From positions 11,087,714 through 11,151,713 of the forward strand of contig NC_135777.1 in assembly GCF_028453695.1 (NCBI RefSeq): a stretch of 64,000 nt of DNA. The letters run 5' to 3'. Position 1 is the first letter of the stretch, and each line of letters opens with the position of its first letter. A model generated the notes under the pieces. It did not search any database and was not told where the DNA came from. It was given only the letters and a program-made list of their open reading frames with translations. Source of the DNA: Augochlora pura (Eukaryota > Arthropoda > Insecta > Hymenoptera > Halictidae). A program made the translations under genes and the position numbers. This document shows, piece after piece, positions 1 to 11,000 of this stretch.

Positions 1-61
1 ACGTAAATAAATATCAATTTATTATCTGAAAAATCTTTTTGTCCTCAGCACCGATACTAAC

Positions 62-1890
62 CTGGAATACGACTCGATATGATGGTCGTCAGACGAGATC
101 TGTTAGAGTAGCTGGAAGCTGCTCCGAGTTCGTCTAAATCACTGTCTTCCATGTCCATCTCTTCCGAAAGAAACGACGACTCCTGTTTGCCTGAACGATT
201 CGTGGCACTCGATTTCGTTTGAGATTGTTTTGCTTTCATCATAGACATGGCCCTCGGTTCTCCGAGTACTCTGATGATCTGCAAACGTTCTCATCGTCGG
301 GGAATTTCGCAGTGTACGCAGCTGTTACGAAATTGTGAGGAAACCCTTACCCTGTCATCGTTATCTTAGCTCTAAACGTTTAACAGTTTCTTTTTTTTTT
401 AAGTGTAAAGAAATTTTATGCTGTTAAAGTTATTTTTAAACATTATATTACAGTATAACGTTATGTTAAAGTTATGTCATATTATAATGTTATAAAATAT
501 AACATTTCACGTTATACTTTAAGTAGCGAGTCGAAGTCGTCAAGTGAGTCTAAGTGGTTAATATTTTTTTAATGAATTAATTCTTTCTATTGAAAGAGCA
601 TTTAGTATTTGCAAAACTGACAGCAGGATTTTCATCAATTTCGTTTAAATATGTAAGGAAATTTAAAAAGGAACATATTTTTTTTAAAAAAGCGTACGCA
701 CATAGTAGGTTAATGGGAACAGATTTGTCGGATCGCTAAACTCATTTTCCCTCTTACTTTCAAAACCAATTTTATTCTATTACTTTATATAATCTAATTT
801 ATATATATATATTACCTTGACATTGCTTGAATCTTTGATCACATACTCGTATTGACTTGGCGCGCAATGCTCCCACGCGCTCGAGCATAGAACTAAATCT
901 CCAGGAAGGCATATCCTTCTCGCGAACTTCAACTCTACCACCGGTAAGCCACCAATCACGTAATCTCTCGCCGTATCGTCGCCGATTACGGAGAATATCA
1001 CTTCGCCTGCCGAGACTATCACGTCGACTACCCCGAAAGAAACGTAAAAAAAAATAATGATCGGAGCTAGCAAAAACGAATCACGAGAACGTACTTTTCG
1101 AACCGAAAGTTTTTTCTTTGACCGCCTCGACCACTGCCTGAATCCTTTGCGCGTGCAAGATGACGTTGTACACGGTACTCGCGAAGAAGCTGTTCCTCTT
1201 GACCCTCCACAAAACCACTATACCGTCTACTGCATGCAAGAAAAATACGCTAATTTTTCAACACAAGACTTTGATCAATAAACTGCGGATTACTGAGCAA
1301 AATAAAATTTGTATTAAAAAATGATAAGCAGTAAAAGTCCAATAAAAATGTACATCTTCGTTTAACTCTCGGATGGATGGCCATCCACAGTCTAATTTGG
1401 TGGCAGTCGTGTAAATTACTAATTGTTAATATTGAAAGTGAAAGTACTTTCGTCTCAACAAGGAACTTATAATAATGTACAAACAAAAAATTTGTGTATG
1501 TATAGAATGTTGGTCCTTTAGAGGATGATAATTTCAATGAATTAATATATATATATGTAATTCTTCTAATGTCCTTATTATATTGAAATAACAACATAAA
1601 ATCCGCTGTCTATTAATAAAAATCTACTCACGAGAGAACTTGTAGACATCCCCGCCGCTGTGATACACTTCCTCGACGATGAGGCTGATGAAGACGTTCA
1701 GCATCTCTACCAAAGCGTAGCTTCCGCCGTTCTCGGCGTTCTTATACTTCCGGTAGAGACTGAAGAGCCGAGAAACGTCGATCATTGCTATTACTACGTT
1801 GAACTTACGGAAGTTCTTGCGAGAGATGTCGGCCTCGTAGATCAACTCGTCAGGGACGAAGGTCGCCAAAGTTCGAACACACTTATCCAT
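62..1890 (-). CDS. Soluble adenylyl cyclase (ADCY10)-like, 5' coding exons, partial
   Basis: Four phase-consistent exons: 1632-1890 (ATG at 1888-1890), 1095-1229, 816-1027 and 62-278, giving 274 aa before the gene leaves the window. The protein aligns by eye with the first catalytic domain of soluble, bicarbonate-type adenylyl cyclases: a short lead (TLATFVPDELIYE), then AMIDVSRLF (family VDISGF), GGDVYKFS joined across the intron to LDGIVVLW (family GGDILKFAGDALLALW), and IGDDTARDYVIGG (family FGDE...IG). The two metal-binding Asp of the family are kept, in IDVS and SLDG. The usual Gly before the second Asp is Leu, and the VDEVRLAQ-like helix is diverged. In the family these enzymes make cAMP from ATP in the cytosol. 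Exon joins: C|TA, A|TC, AAG|ATC. An in-frame TGA at 1927-1929 separates the ATG from an upstream open stretch. The identification rests on remembered family motifs; a catalytically weak paralogue is possible. Confidence 0.72.
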
Positions 1891-1929
1891 TCGATGAGTA
1901 AGCAGCACCTGATGCAAACATCTTTGACA

Positions 1930-2169
1930 TCAGCGGAGAGTTTTATTAGAATCGAAGAGAAACGGAACAGCGTCGACAACGAAATTAACCTCTCTCAAAC
2001 CAACGGTGGGTTTTTTGAAAATGGGACCGATCAGGTCAGGTGTCCACGCTGTTTCCTTCTCTTCCGACTCGATCGTAACCGAAGTCTCTTGAAAAGTATC
2101 CATTTTCGTACACACGTGGCCGATCTTTTGTCGGAGCTGCGTGTTCACTATGGTCCATGACAAAAGCAA
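1930..2169 (-). other. Open stretch upstream of the cyclase-like gene, coding status uncertain
   Basis: A 79-codon open frame lies directly 5' of the ADCY10-like start, in the same frame but closed by a TGA at 1927-1929. It has no family motif I recognise and no clear donor site joining it to the cyclase. It could be 5' UTR, a separate upstream exon, or chance. If the TGA were an assembly error it would extend the cyclase N-terminus. Confidence 0.2.
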
Positions 2170-2474
2170 TCGCGATATCTTGCGATCTACAAACGAGTGT
2201 TAATCAATCGAATTAGGTATTAAACGGAAGGTTAAGAAGCGAATTAAATTACACAATTTAAGTATAAAATAATTTATGCAATGCAAACCCATCTTTATCA
2301 TAAGATCTTCAGGCAATAAACTATTCTAAATAATAATCATGCTTTTAACAATATCCCTAAATATATATATATATATATATTAAATCAATATGAAAATGTA
2401 AAAAAGTAGAAATATTTGAAAATTTAAAAAACATAAAAATATAAAAAATGTAGAAAATGTGAAGAATACATCAA

Positions 2475-2558
2475 CCCTTGGCACTCGCGGTCTTTGGATC
2501 GGAGATAGTGGATATAAATTTTTCATGGCTCCACTTTGGAATTCTCGAGTGCAAAGGG
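2475..2558. mobile_element. piggyBac-like MITE, 84 bp
   Basis: The left end reads CCCTTGGCACTCG and the right end, in reverse complement, CCCTTTGCACTCG: 13-bp terminal inverted repeats with one mismatch. These match the CCCTTTG-type termini of piggyBac-family elements. The right flank is TTAA (2559-2562), the piggyBac target site; the left flank is TCAA, one substitution away. Inverted similarity continues further in (CTTTGGATCGGAG against CAAAGTGGAG). There is no coding capacity, so this is a non-autonomous copy. Confidence 0.65.
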
Positions 2559-3278
2559 TTAATATAGTCAAATAAATAGATAGAATTATAGAGATTTAAT
2601 TATATTATTATTATTACCATATATTAATCAAAACAATTAAATACTAATATTAAATTTTTGTGTTGTGTTTTTAGAGCTGACGTGCAAAATCCTTAATTAT
2701 TTAAATTTTATAATGAATGACACTACATCGACTGGCTTCTGCACCGTCTAATTGGTTTCTGTAGAGGCAGCTTTTTAAAAATCACGAAAAATATTTGAAG
2801 GAGAATTCTTTGCAGGTGCGCCGCGCGGAGTATTTACAGAAAAGATAATATTGTATGACAAATATTTTATGTATTTTGAAATTACATACATCTTTATACA
2901 ACTCTATACAAAAAGGAACGTTTAAATACTACGCTACCTAAATTAGACGATGCTACAAATAGGAACCATGCTTATTGCGACGCAGAATCGTCGAAAAACT
3001 AACCTAATGCAATTCCTCTTTATGTTTGAAAAAAAAGGGAAATACGGAAAAGAAAAAGTCGTGCACGCGCGCGCTTTTGCCAATGGAAACTGAAAAATAA
3101 CGTTCCGAGAAACATTTCAGACTTTTATCTTCTCAGTCTTAAGTACACTTCTTTCGATGTATTCGTGCATGGAAAAAAAAAACGAACACGTATCCATTGT
3201 CGGCCGCGAACAAAAAGAAATTGAACGAATAAAAATATGTGGTTCTCAGAATCGACCACAGTTTTTATCAGTTTTTAT

Positions 3279-3442
3279 GCGAGGCGTAAGTCAATCATAT
3301 ATAAAAATTACACAGAGATTGTGCTAGATTTCAGGCAGTACAAAAATATAAACGATCGCTCATTTTTTAATACAATGGATGACGAACTGTCTGAAATCTA
3401 ACGCAATCTGTATAATTTTTATACAATTGACTCGCACCCCGC
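3279..3442. repeat. Long inverted repeat (hairpin), arms about 60 bp, loop 46 bp
   Basis: The left arm 3279-3339 and the reverse complement of the right arm 3386-3442 align almost end to end. Shared blocks include AGTCAAT, AAAAATTA, CAGA/CAG and TAGATTTCAG; differences are mostly transitions plus a few short indels. The loop is AT-rich. No target-site duplication is evident. It is either a foldback or MITE-type element or a transcribed hairpin. Confidence 0.75.
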
Positions 3443-4574
3443 CTAAACACTATCTTCTATCCCTTTCTCAATCTCGCAACTTCTCGACAAATCCTTGGAA
3501 GTATCTATCTATAAAAACCATGCGTCACTATCGCCATGTTTTGAGGAATAGATAACCTCGCTTATGCACAAGCATCGTAATAAGACATCCGCGGTGAACG
3601 CTGAACGGGTCGTCGATTAAGAAGAATCAAAGTTACAGGATTGTTTAAAACGAAAAGAGAGATCCGCTGATCACCGGGCACAGAGACTTTCAACGCCAAC
3701 CACTTCTCGTCAGTTGGGGTAACAACGAATGACAAACGAAAAACTCAAAATGAAAAGTAAATGAAAAAAACTTGATAAAAGGACCGGAGATATATCCGTC
3801 CAGTAAAAACGAAAGCAATCGCAGTGAGGGAACTTAAAATCTCATTCCCAACGGGAGAAACAAGGTAACCGAGAGAGAGAACGGTCACGCTCGTCAATTG
3901 GTGAGAAAACGTTAAGAATTCGTTGAAGCTTCGCGTTGAAAATCGGAAGTTCGGATCAACTCTTCTTTCACCGCACGCGTTCCCGCTCGTATACAACAAG
4001 AACAACATTTCAAAGCACCTGCGCATACAACAGCCAATTACCCCTGTCGCCCATCCACTAGTTTCCTAAATTTTTGATTGCATATTGAGATCACTGACAA
4101 GCAGCGTCCTTTCACCGGTGCTTTGACTAGAATCGAGACGCACGTTTCATTCTTTCATGCTGTCTGTATTGGCCGTATTCTTTGTCGATTAAACTCTATG
4201 TACATTTCTCGTGTTCCTCGGTAGGAAAATAATTGTTTATCGTTAACGTCCCGGACAAACGGGGCGAACAATGCGACGGGAATGCATTCTAGAACGAAAG
4301 TCTCGGCTTTAGTAAAAAAAATAAGAAATCTGTACAACGATCTCGAGCAAGATAACCGTGTTCCCCTGTTTTTCTGCTGTCCATATAGATGCGATCCTAT
4401 AATAAACAATGGAAAAATGCAGAGTTTCACGAGATATTTTACCCGATTCTCCTGTCTGTGAAAACTTCCCCCGAGGCTCTCGTTCTAAAAAGCATCCGCC
4501 CTATATAATCAACACTCCGAATATCAAAATATAATGTAAATGTTATAATATATGTATATGTATATATATATGTA

Positions 4575-4601
4575 TATATACAATGTATATATATATATAC
4601 A
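4575..4601 (-). promoter_or_regulatory. Pumilio-type (TGTATATA) motifs in the presumed hunchback 3' UTR
   Basis: On the hunchback sense strand two TGTATATA octamers occur (4594-4601 and 4575-4582). The second sits in ATTGTATATA, close to the box-B core of Drosophila hunchback Nanos response elements. They lie about 230-260 nt after the stop codon. The block is also a TA-rich microsatellite (about 4545-4620), so chance occurrence is possible, and no box-A GTTGT is seen immediately upstream. Confidence 0.4.
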
Positions 4602-4834
4602 TATATATGTATAGTACTAATTTGTACTATCATGTACTATAAATTGTACACTGGTATTTCGGATACTGGCTCATCTCTTGAACATATAGTTCCACTGAGG
4701 AAGGAATGTTTTCGATGAAACGTGTGCCTCATCCTGATCCAACAAAGAGAAATCTGACTCTTTCCTAGGATACTCCAAAATATCCTTAATTCTCCAGGAG
4801 GACCTAGAACGACCACGTTCCATTCTGGTTCGAG

Positions 4835-7063
4835 CTAAGCGTGCTTGTTTTTGGCGATATGCAAAAAGAAGGACACCTTATCACCGCACTGAACGCCGCA
4901 CATATTACACGTGTAGGGGTTATGGTAACCATGATAGCCCATATGAACAGTGTACATTACCACATTGCCGAACACGATGTCGCAGTAACGACAAGTTAAA
5001 TCGTTATTCGGGTCCAGTTCACTACAGCCGTTGCCTTGCGCGTCCTGGATTTCTGGACTGCTACATGCCGATGACACCGATGCAGTTGCCTCCTGCTGCA
5101 TCTGTTGTACCTGCTGTATCTGATGTACCTGTTGCATCTGCTGCAGCTGCTTTATTTGTTGTAACTGCTGTATCTGTTGCTGTTGCTGTATATGCTGCTG
5201 TTGCTGCTGTAGCTGCTGTTGCTGCTGTAGCTGCTGTTGCTGCTGTATCTGTTGCTGCTGCTGTATCTGTTGCTGCTGCTGTATCTGTTGCGGATGTTGC
5301 ATCTGTTGTGACTCCTGTACCTGTTGCGGTTGTTGCACTCGCGACAGTTGCGTCCGCGCTCGTTGCACCCGCAACTGTTGCGGTCGCGTCTTTTGCACCC
5401 GCTGCTTTTGCATCCGCGGCAGCTGTATCCGCGGCTTTTGTATCCGCGGCTGTTGCGCCCGCGGAGGCTGCTCATCGTCGGTTTCATCTACGACCATCCT
5501 GCGATCGAGCTTCACCGCCTTGCCCTTGCGTTTCCTAGTCCCCGTTACTTTCCCGGTCTTTGCATCGATGTCGTTGCTCTGCAACTTGTTACCTGATTTA
5601 CTAAGGTCCAACGGAACTGCCGCCTCGTCTGGACACTGTTCAGTGATCATTGAAGACGACGTGTTGCTCGGCAATTCGTTCGTGGAACAGTTCGGTATCG
5701 AGTTAGTGCTGGAACACAGGTCCTGGGGTAACTCTTGCATGTCCCTTTCATTCATCGACTTGGCATAGTCCATTACCGCCACGGCCCTGATCCGTTCGAG
5801 CTGCTCCTTCACGGTGACGTTTCCGTATGCGGGGTACTGGGCCACAGGAAAGCTGGTAAATACATTATTGTACGGGAACATCGGCTGACCGTGAACAACT
5901 CCATTTAGACCGTTGACGGAATTCGCGGCGTTCGCGTCGGCGATGGGATTCGCGGCGTTCGTGCCGTTGATGGGATTCGCGGCGTTCATACCGTTGAGGG
6001 GATTAACGGCGTTCATACCGTTGATGGGATTAGCGGCGTTCATGACGTTGATGGGATTCGTGGCGTTCATGATGTTGATAGGATTCGCGGTGTTGATGCC
6101 GTTAGCGGGACTCGTGGCGTTCATTCCGTCGACGGGGTCCACCCCGTTCACGCCACTGTACCCGTTGTATCCACTGAATCCGTTAAAGTTGAACCCGTTG
6201 ATGCCGTTGACGCCGTTGAATCCGTTGACAGGGTTGATCCCATTCATGGTATTGACCGGGTTGACGGTAAAATGGCTCATCGGTGATATCTGAGACGGTG
6301 CCACGTACTGCTGAGGCGGTACAATCATTTGGAAGCCCTCGTGATTTTTTATCTTGCGTTTCTGGCCATTGTCGCCGTGCTTCATCGACTTTTGCTTCGG
6401 TCCCCTCCGTGTCCCGTAGACGTCGATGATGGGCAAGGGGTTCGGCGAACCATCCGCGTTTAACACCATCGCCGGATTGTGCTCGTACTTCCGTAGATGG
6501 AGCTTCAGCGAGTGACAGTATTTGGTGACGTACGAGCAGTCCGCGCAGCTGTACTGGTAGATGTCCGAGTGGGACTTGAGGTGACTGTTCAGCATCGACT
6601 TGTTCACGCACTGGTAAGTACACTTGCTACACTTGTACGGCTTTGAGCCGAAATGGTTCCTCAGGTGGTACTCGAGATGGTGTTTGTACTCGGTTACGAA
6701 CGGACACTTTGGGCAGGTGAGCAGCTTCTCGGCCTTGATGTGACCGCGACTGTGCTCCCAGAAATCCGTCTTCGTGACCGCCGCGAAGCTGCACTGCTTG
6801 CATTTGAAGAACTTCACCTTGCCCTGGGCGTTCACGCGCGGTACGCGTAGCCCAGGTTCGTCGTAATCGTCGTATTCTTGTTCGCCTGGTAACGGAGACG
6901 GAGCATCCAACCGAGAAAACACGTGCCTCACCAACTCGGGAGCATCGCGTTTGGATGTGCAGTGAATGAACAAGTGATCTCTCAACTCCGACCTGAATAA
7001 AGAAACACGCGGCGCTATCATGAAAAGTTATAGGAGTGAGAGAGAGCGAAAGAAAGAGAAGGG

Positions 7064-7097
<34 letters not shown>

Positions 7098-8026
7098 GGT
7101 TTAGCATTTCGAAAATCACGACAACAATTACCTGGTAGCTGCAATTGTTGCGCAGATTGGACATTGTAAAATCCGCTTCGATGGCGAGGCAGGTTCATTG
7201 GACGGATTCATCGAGCACGAAGCGTCGTTCATCGGCTCATCGGCATTCTGATGCTCGGCCATCGACTGATGATGCGTCGGGAACTCCGACGGAGATCCGC
7301 AGTTGTTGAACATTCCTTGTGTAGTGTATTTGAACGGTTCGCACTGCATCGTGTGCGAATCCTGCGAGTTCGCACTGCTCGGCGACAGGCTGCTGTTAGT
7401 CGTCGAAGATGATCGTCTGCTCCCCGGTGAGGCCGAGTTGCTCGCGTAATGACCCGGCGACACGCCTGAGTCGTCGTTCTTGTCCTCCATCGGCTCCTCC
7501 TTCTGCAAGAGAACGTATCGAAAATTAGTTGAACGAGTTCGACCCGGAGGACGAAGTATGAACTGGAAAAGACGCTCGCTGTGCCGACCCGCGAGAGACC
7601 GTCGGAGGCTGCGACGACGGGTCCATTGAACCGAAGGAAGCGCGACATTTTGTCGATGGCGGAAGGGGATGGACGAGACGACACGATGGCGAACCCCGCA
7701 CTACGGGGATCGAAAGAAAAAAAAAAGAGTAGACAATGCGGGGCGCGGGGGTTGCTCGAGGGTGGCGCGAGGGTGAGATGCAAAAGGGAGCGAGAGGGTG
7801 AATATATGTCGGGGGGGACGCGAGAGAGGGGCAGAACGTGCGGGGATTCGATCGGAGCGGGGTTGAAACGATTACTCACCACGGTTCTATCGGCGATACC
7901 CCAAGCGGACGTGTTTGGAGAATGGAGGAACTGCTGTTCCTCCTGGACGATGATCTCTTGCTGTTGCGGCCGTTGCTGATTCGGCGAGACGGCCGGAGGT
8001 TCCTCCGAGTTCCAGTTTCCTCGCAT
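4835..8026 (-). CDS. hb: Hunchback, C2H2 zinc-finger gap/segmentation transcription factor
   Basis: Three coding exons: 7880-8026 (ATG at 8024-8026), 7132-7502 and 4835-6992 (stop TAG at 4835-4837), summing to 2,676 nt or 891 aa with consistent phases (0, then 2). Fingers: a first C2H2 finger (CPIC...HLFIH) split by the second intron; four middle fingers at about residues 237-257, 266-286, 294-314 and 322-344, the Hunchback-specific DNA-binding array followed by the conserved ADGSPNPLPIIDVYGTRRGP segment; and two C-terminal fingers in the last 54 residues (CRYC..., CNMC...), the family's dimerisation fingers. PLDLSK at about 633-638 matches the CtBP-binding motif. Between middle and terminal fingers lie a 9-aa tandem repeat, a 5-aa RxQ repeat and long Gln tracts. 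Hunchback is a nuclear regulator of anterior patterning and neuroblast timing. An acceptor at 8036-8038 directly 5' of the ATG shows an intron in the 5' UTR; the leader exon was not located. Confidence 0.95.
5130..5326 (-). repeat. CAG/CAA (poly-Gln) tract in hunchback
   Basis: Reads as Gln runs interrupted by Ile, Leu, Met or His roughly every six residues. Antisense copies appear on the plus strand as CTG/TTG runs. Likely length-polymorphic coding microsatellite. Confidence 0.85.
5327..5461 (-). repeat. 15-bp coding tandem repeat (RxQxP pentapeptide) in hunchback
   Basis: Nine successive pentapeptides of the form R-x-Q-x-x (RAQQP, RIQKP, RIQLP, RMQKQ, RVQKT and so on) directly precede the Gln tract and grade into it. 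Confidence 0.85.
5905..6121 (-). repeat. 27-bp coding minisatellite (NAANPINGM nonapeptide) in hunchback
   Basis: About eight head-to-tail copies of a nine-residue unit, consensus N-A-A-N-P-I-N-G-M, between the middle fingers and the CtBP-type motif. Upstream NG-rich sequence looks like older, degenerate copies. Confidence 0.85.
7057..7095. repeat. (GA)n microsatellite in hunchback intron 2
   Basis: Near-pure GA dinucleotide repeat between the second and third coding exons. Confidence 0.9.
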
Positions 8027-8035
8027 TTTGAAATT

Positions 8036-11000
8036 CTGTTGGTGGAAAATCAGAAATGTTAAGACGGCTGTTGCAATTTCGACCGCCTCGTTCGAGCAAA
8101 TAAAAGATGAAAAGATAGAACAGAACTTCTAGCGCGTAAGATAAAGATTCGGTCCGAGAGTTCCAGTTCGGTTCAGTTGGACGAGCTCTCGAAGACGGAT
8201 GGAAAAACCCAGGTTGGTGGTAACAAAAATTTGAATAGCGCAAGAAGACAGGTGAAAAGTTGCGGTACAATGAAAGCGGGAAGGGTTGGGCATTCGCAGA
8301 CGATTGTGCGAGTTTCCGCTAAGAAGGGTACGGACTGCGACAAATAACCATTATCCCCGTCTCTCTCTCGCTCACCAGATCTCCTGACTCGTAGGTACGC
8401 GCCACATTCTAAAGCGAATTCTCGGTAAAATCATTTGACAATATTTGCCTGTTACCCTTGGCGTCATTTCGCCTTGAACGCCCTACAACTTACGATCTTC
8501 AAGAACAAATCGTTCGGGCACGTAAGAATGTCCGAGTCAATTTATTCGAGCGGGGCAACAAATAGTAGGAATTGTTTCGGTTGACGATCGACGCTGTGAA
8601 ATCAATCGAGGAACACGAGGTTACGGTATTGTACGAATCGAGCTGGCAGTTTTTATTCCAATATTCGTTACGATTCTATTCCCTGTTACTTCGTTATAAT
8701 TAAATTCATTGACAACTGTCCCCGATATTCTAACTAAGTTTAAATTTGCAATATTTCCCTAACCTTGGCTTTTTCTACTTAAGAAAAGGAAACCCACCTT
8801 ATCTTTTACGGTCAATATAATTGTATCGATGGATTTATTAAAAAGGTAGATATTTTTGCAGCAACAACAGTAATTCTTTCCGCGATTCTCAAATCTTCCG
8901 ACATGAGATACACCGTGCACACCTAATTAAATGAATATTTTCTGTAACCTAACGATAATTAGCTTGTCTAATGAATAATATTAATAATATTAGTACTTTT
9001 AATAATAGTAATAATAGTCACAATAATATCCCTGGAATTGAACTGTCGGCCTATGTTCGAATGTTCGTTAAGATTCCTGTCTTTCGTTTCCCCGATACAA
9101 ATCGATATTCGTTCAATCAATTACTACGTCCCCTTCGCTCGATTAAACAACTCGTCCTCGATCGTTTTAATCGCAAAATTGATCGATAAATTAATAATTT
9201 TTGAAACGAGAAACTAAATTAAATGAAAAGCGAGAGATATAATATTCTGTTCAAAAAATTCGCAGACCGAAATAAATATTCGCGGACCGAAAATAAGTAT
9301 CCTTCGCTCGAGCGACCGTCGAGCGAGAACATTGTTGGCAAAATAGGAACGGTATCGGAAGGATCGCGGCGCGATCAGAGAGCCCGATGATCCAATAACA
9401 AGCACGCGAAATTTATGGTGGCCACTTTCGCAGGACGTTTCGGGATTGTTTCCTCTCGGTTGCTCGGCTCGGGGACAAAACCGTTCCAAGGTTGAGAGAC
9501 CTGGTTAAGGGCTCCGCTAAATTATTCAAGTGGAGCACACGGCTTTAAAACCCGTCGAAAGGAGACCGGGTTGCTTAGGAGATTTCGCCTTTGACTTCTG
9601 ACGAAATCTCATTGTCCCGTTTACCCCGTAAACGGCGGTCGTAAATAAAATCGAAGCAGCCGCGTCGTTTTCGGCTGTCCCACGAGAAGCGGAGCGAGCC
9701 GAGGAATCGGCCGGAAACAAACAACCCTTGTAGAAATGAAAGTTTCCCGGTGGATCCCGAGTTGTAATTATCCGGCTACCGCGAGCCAATCTGCTTACCA
9801 TAGTTTTCGAAAGAGAAAGTCGGACAGTGAGAGACAAAGAGAAAGAGAGAAACGAAGCGAGAAGCTTTTTCCCTTTTTCTTCTTCTTTTCAGAGAGGCTC
9901 CTTCCCGCGAATGCCCAAGACGTCCGGCTGCACGATCCCGGCCACGCGGAATCGATCGGCGGCGAGCTTCTTGACACGCGTCCGCGAAATTCTTTCGGCA
10001 CAGTTGCCCGCACGTTCGAGAGTGATCGCATTCTGTAGTAGGGACGTTTACGAGTCGATTAAAGCGTGCCTCCTTCTCCCGTCTTTGGTCGGCCAAGGAG
10101 AAAAAAGACTTTGGCAAAGGTCGAAGCGATCCCAGTCTTTCGAAATTCCGAGCACAATCACAACAGTAAATAGACGAGACAGGGGGGAGACAATACCGAG
10201 AATTTAGATTCTACGTATAAGCGGGAAAAACTCGAGAACAATGTCGATGAAAATGGAAAATCGCGGTACGCCCTCGGGATCTCGATCGGTCGAAAGATAT
10301 TCGGGAACGCTCGGCTGGATTCGAAAATCGAGGTGTCACGGAACCCGGTCCAGGGAATCGTGAATACGAAAGAATAGGAAGTAGGGAGCGACAATCCGGG
10401 AAGCGGGATCCGGGTGTCGAAACCGGGATCTACTCGGCGAACGCGGACGTCACCGGCACCGGCACCGGCACCGGCCCAAGAGTTCACCGGCAACCCACGG
10501 CGCGTTTGTTTTCCCGATATTCTCCCAACGCGGTCGACATATTGAATTTTCTCGATGTTTGTTTCCCCGGTGCTCGCTACGTTAATGTCGCAGGGCTCCG
10601 ACTCTTTGCGAAACCCGCGAAACTAAACAACAGCCGATTTGGAGCGCGTGTCGCCGCGAAGGTCCTCGGAAGATTCCGGGAAAGCCGGCACCGCGCCGCA
10701 AGGAACCGAAAGTCGACGACCTAAACTCGCACACGTTGCTTCGTCGGACTGACAAACGAACGGCGCAAAAAACTCGCGATAAAATAAAAACGATCGATCG
10801 AGCCGCGCGAAACAATCGCTAAACACCGTCGATGATCCGCTTGCGAACCATCCGAGCCTCTGTGGAAATCCGCGTCGACATTTATCGCAAATACTGTCGC
10901 AGAGATCGCAGAGATCGAAAATATATTTGGCGCGCGGGTATCGATTTCGCAAATTGATTACGTACTTGGAACTCGGGAACTTCCGACTGCGTGATCCAAG

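Larger units (their letters stand above)
2171..4834. other. Intergenic region between the cyclase-like gene and hunchback
   Basis: No convincing gene. The low-coordinate part is AT-rich and holds a piggyBac-type MITE and a 60-bp-arm hairpin, listed separately. The part nearest 4835 should be hunchback 3' UTR, including the TA-rich block with Pumilio-type motifs. I found no unambiguous minus-strand poly(A) signal, so the UTR end is not placed. Confidence 0.5.

Noticed and set aside
5065..5538. 157-codon Ala/Val-rich plus-strand frame
   Set aside because: Antisense translation of the hunchback Gln and RxQ repeats.
5913..6293. Plus-strand frame with repeated hydrophobic units
   Set aside because: Antisense of the hunchback 27-bp minisatellite; not a transmembrane repeat protein.
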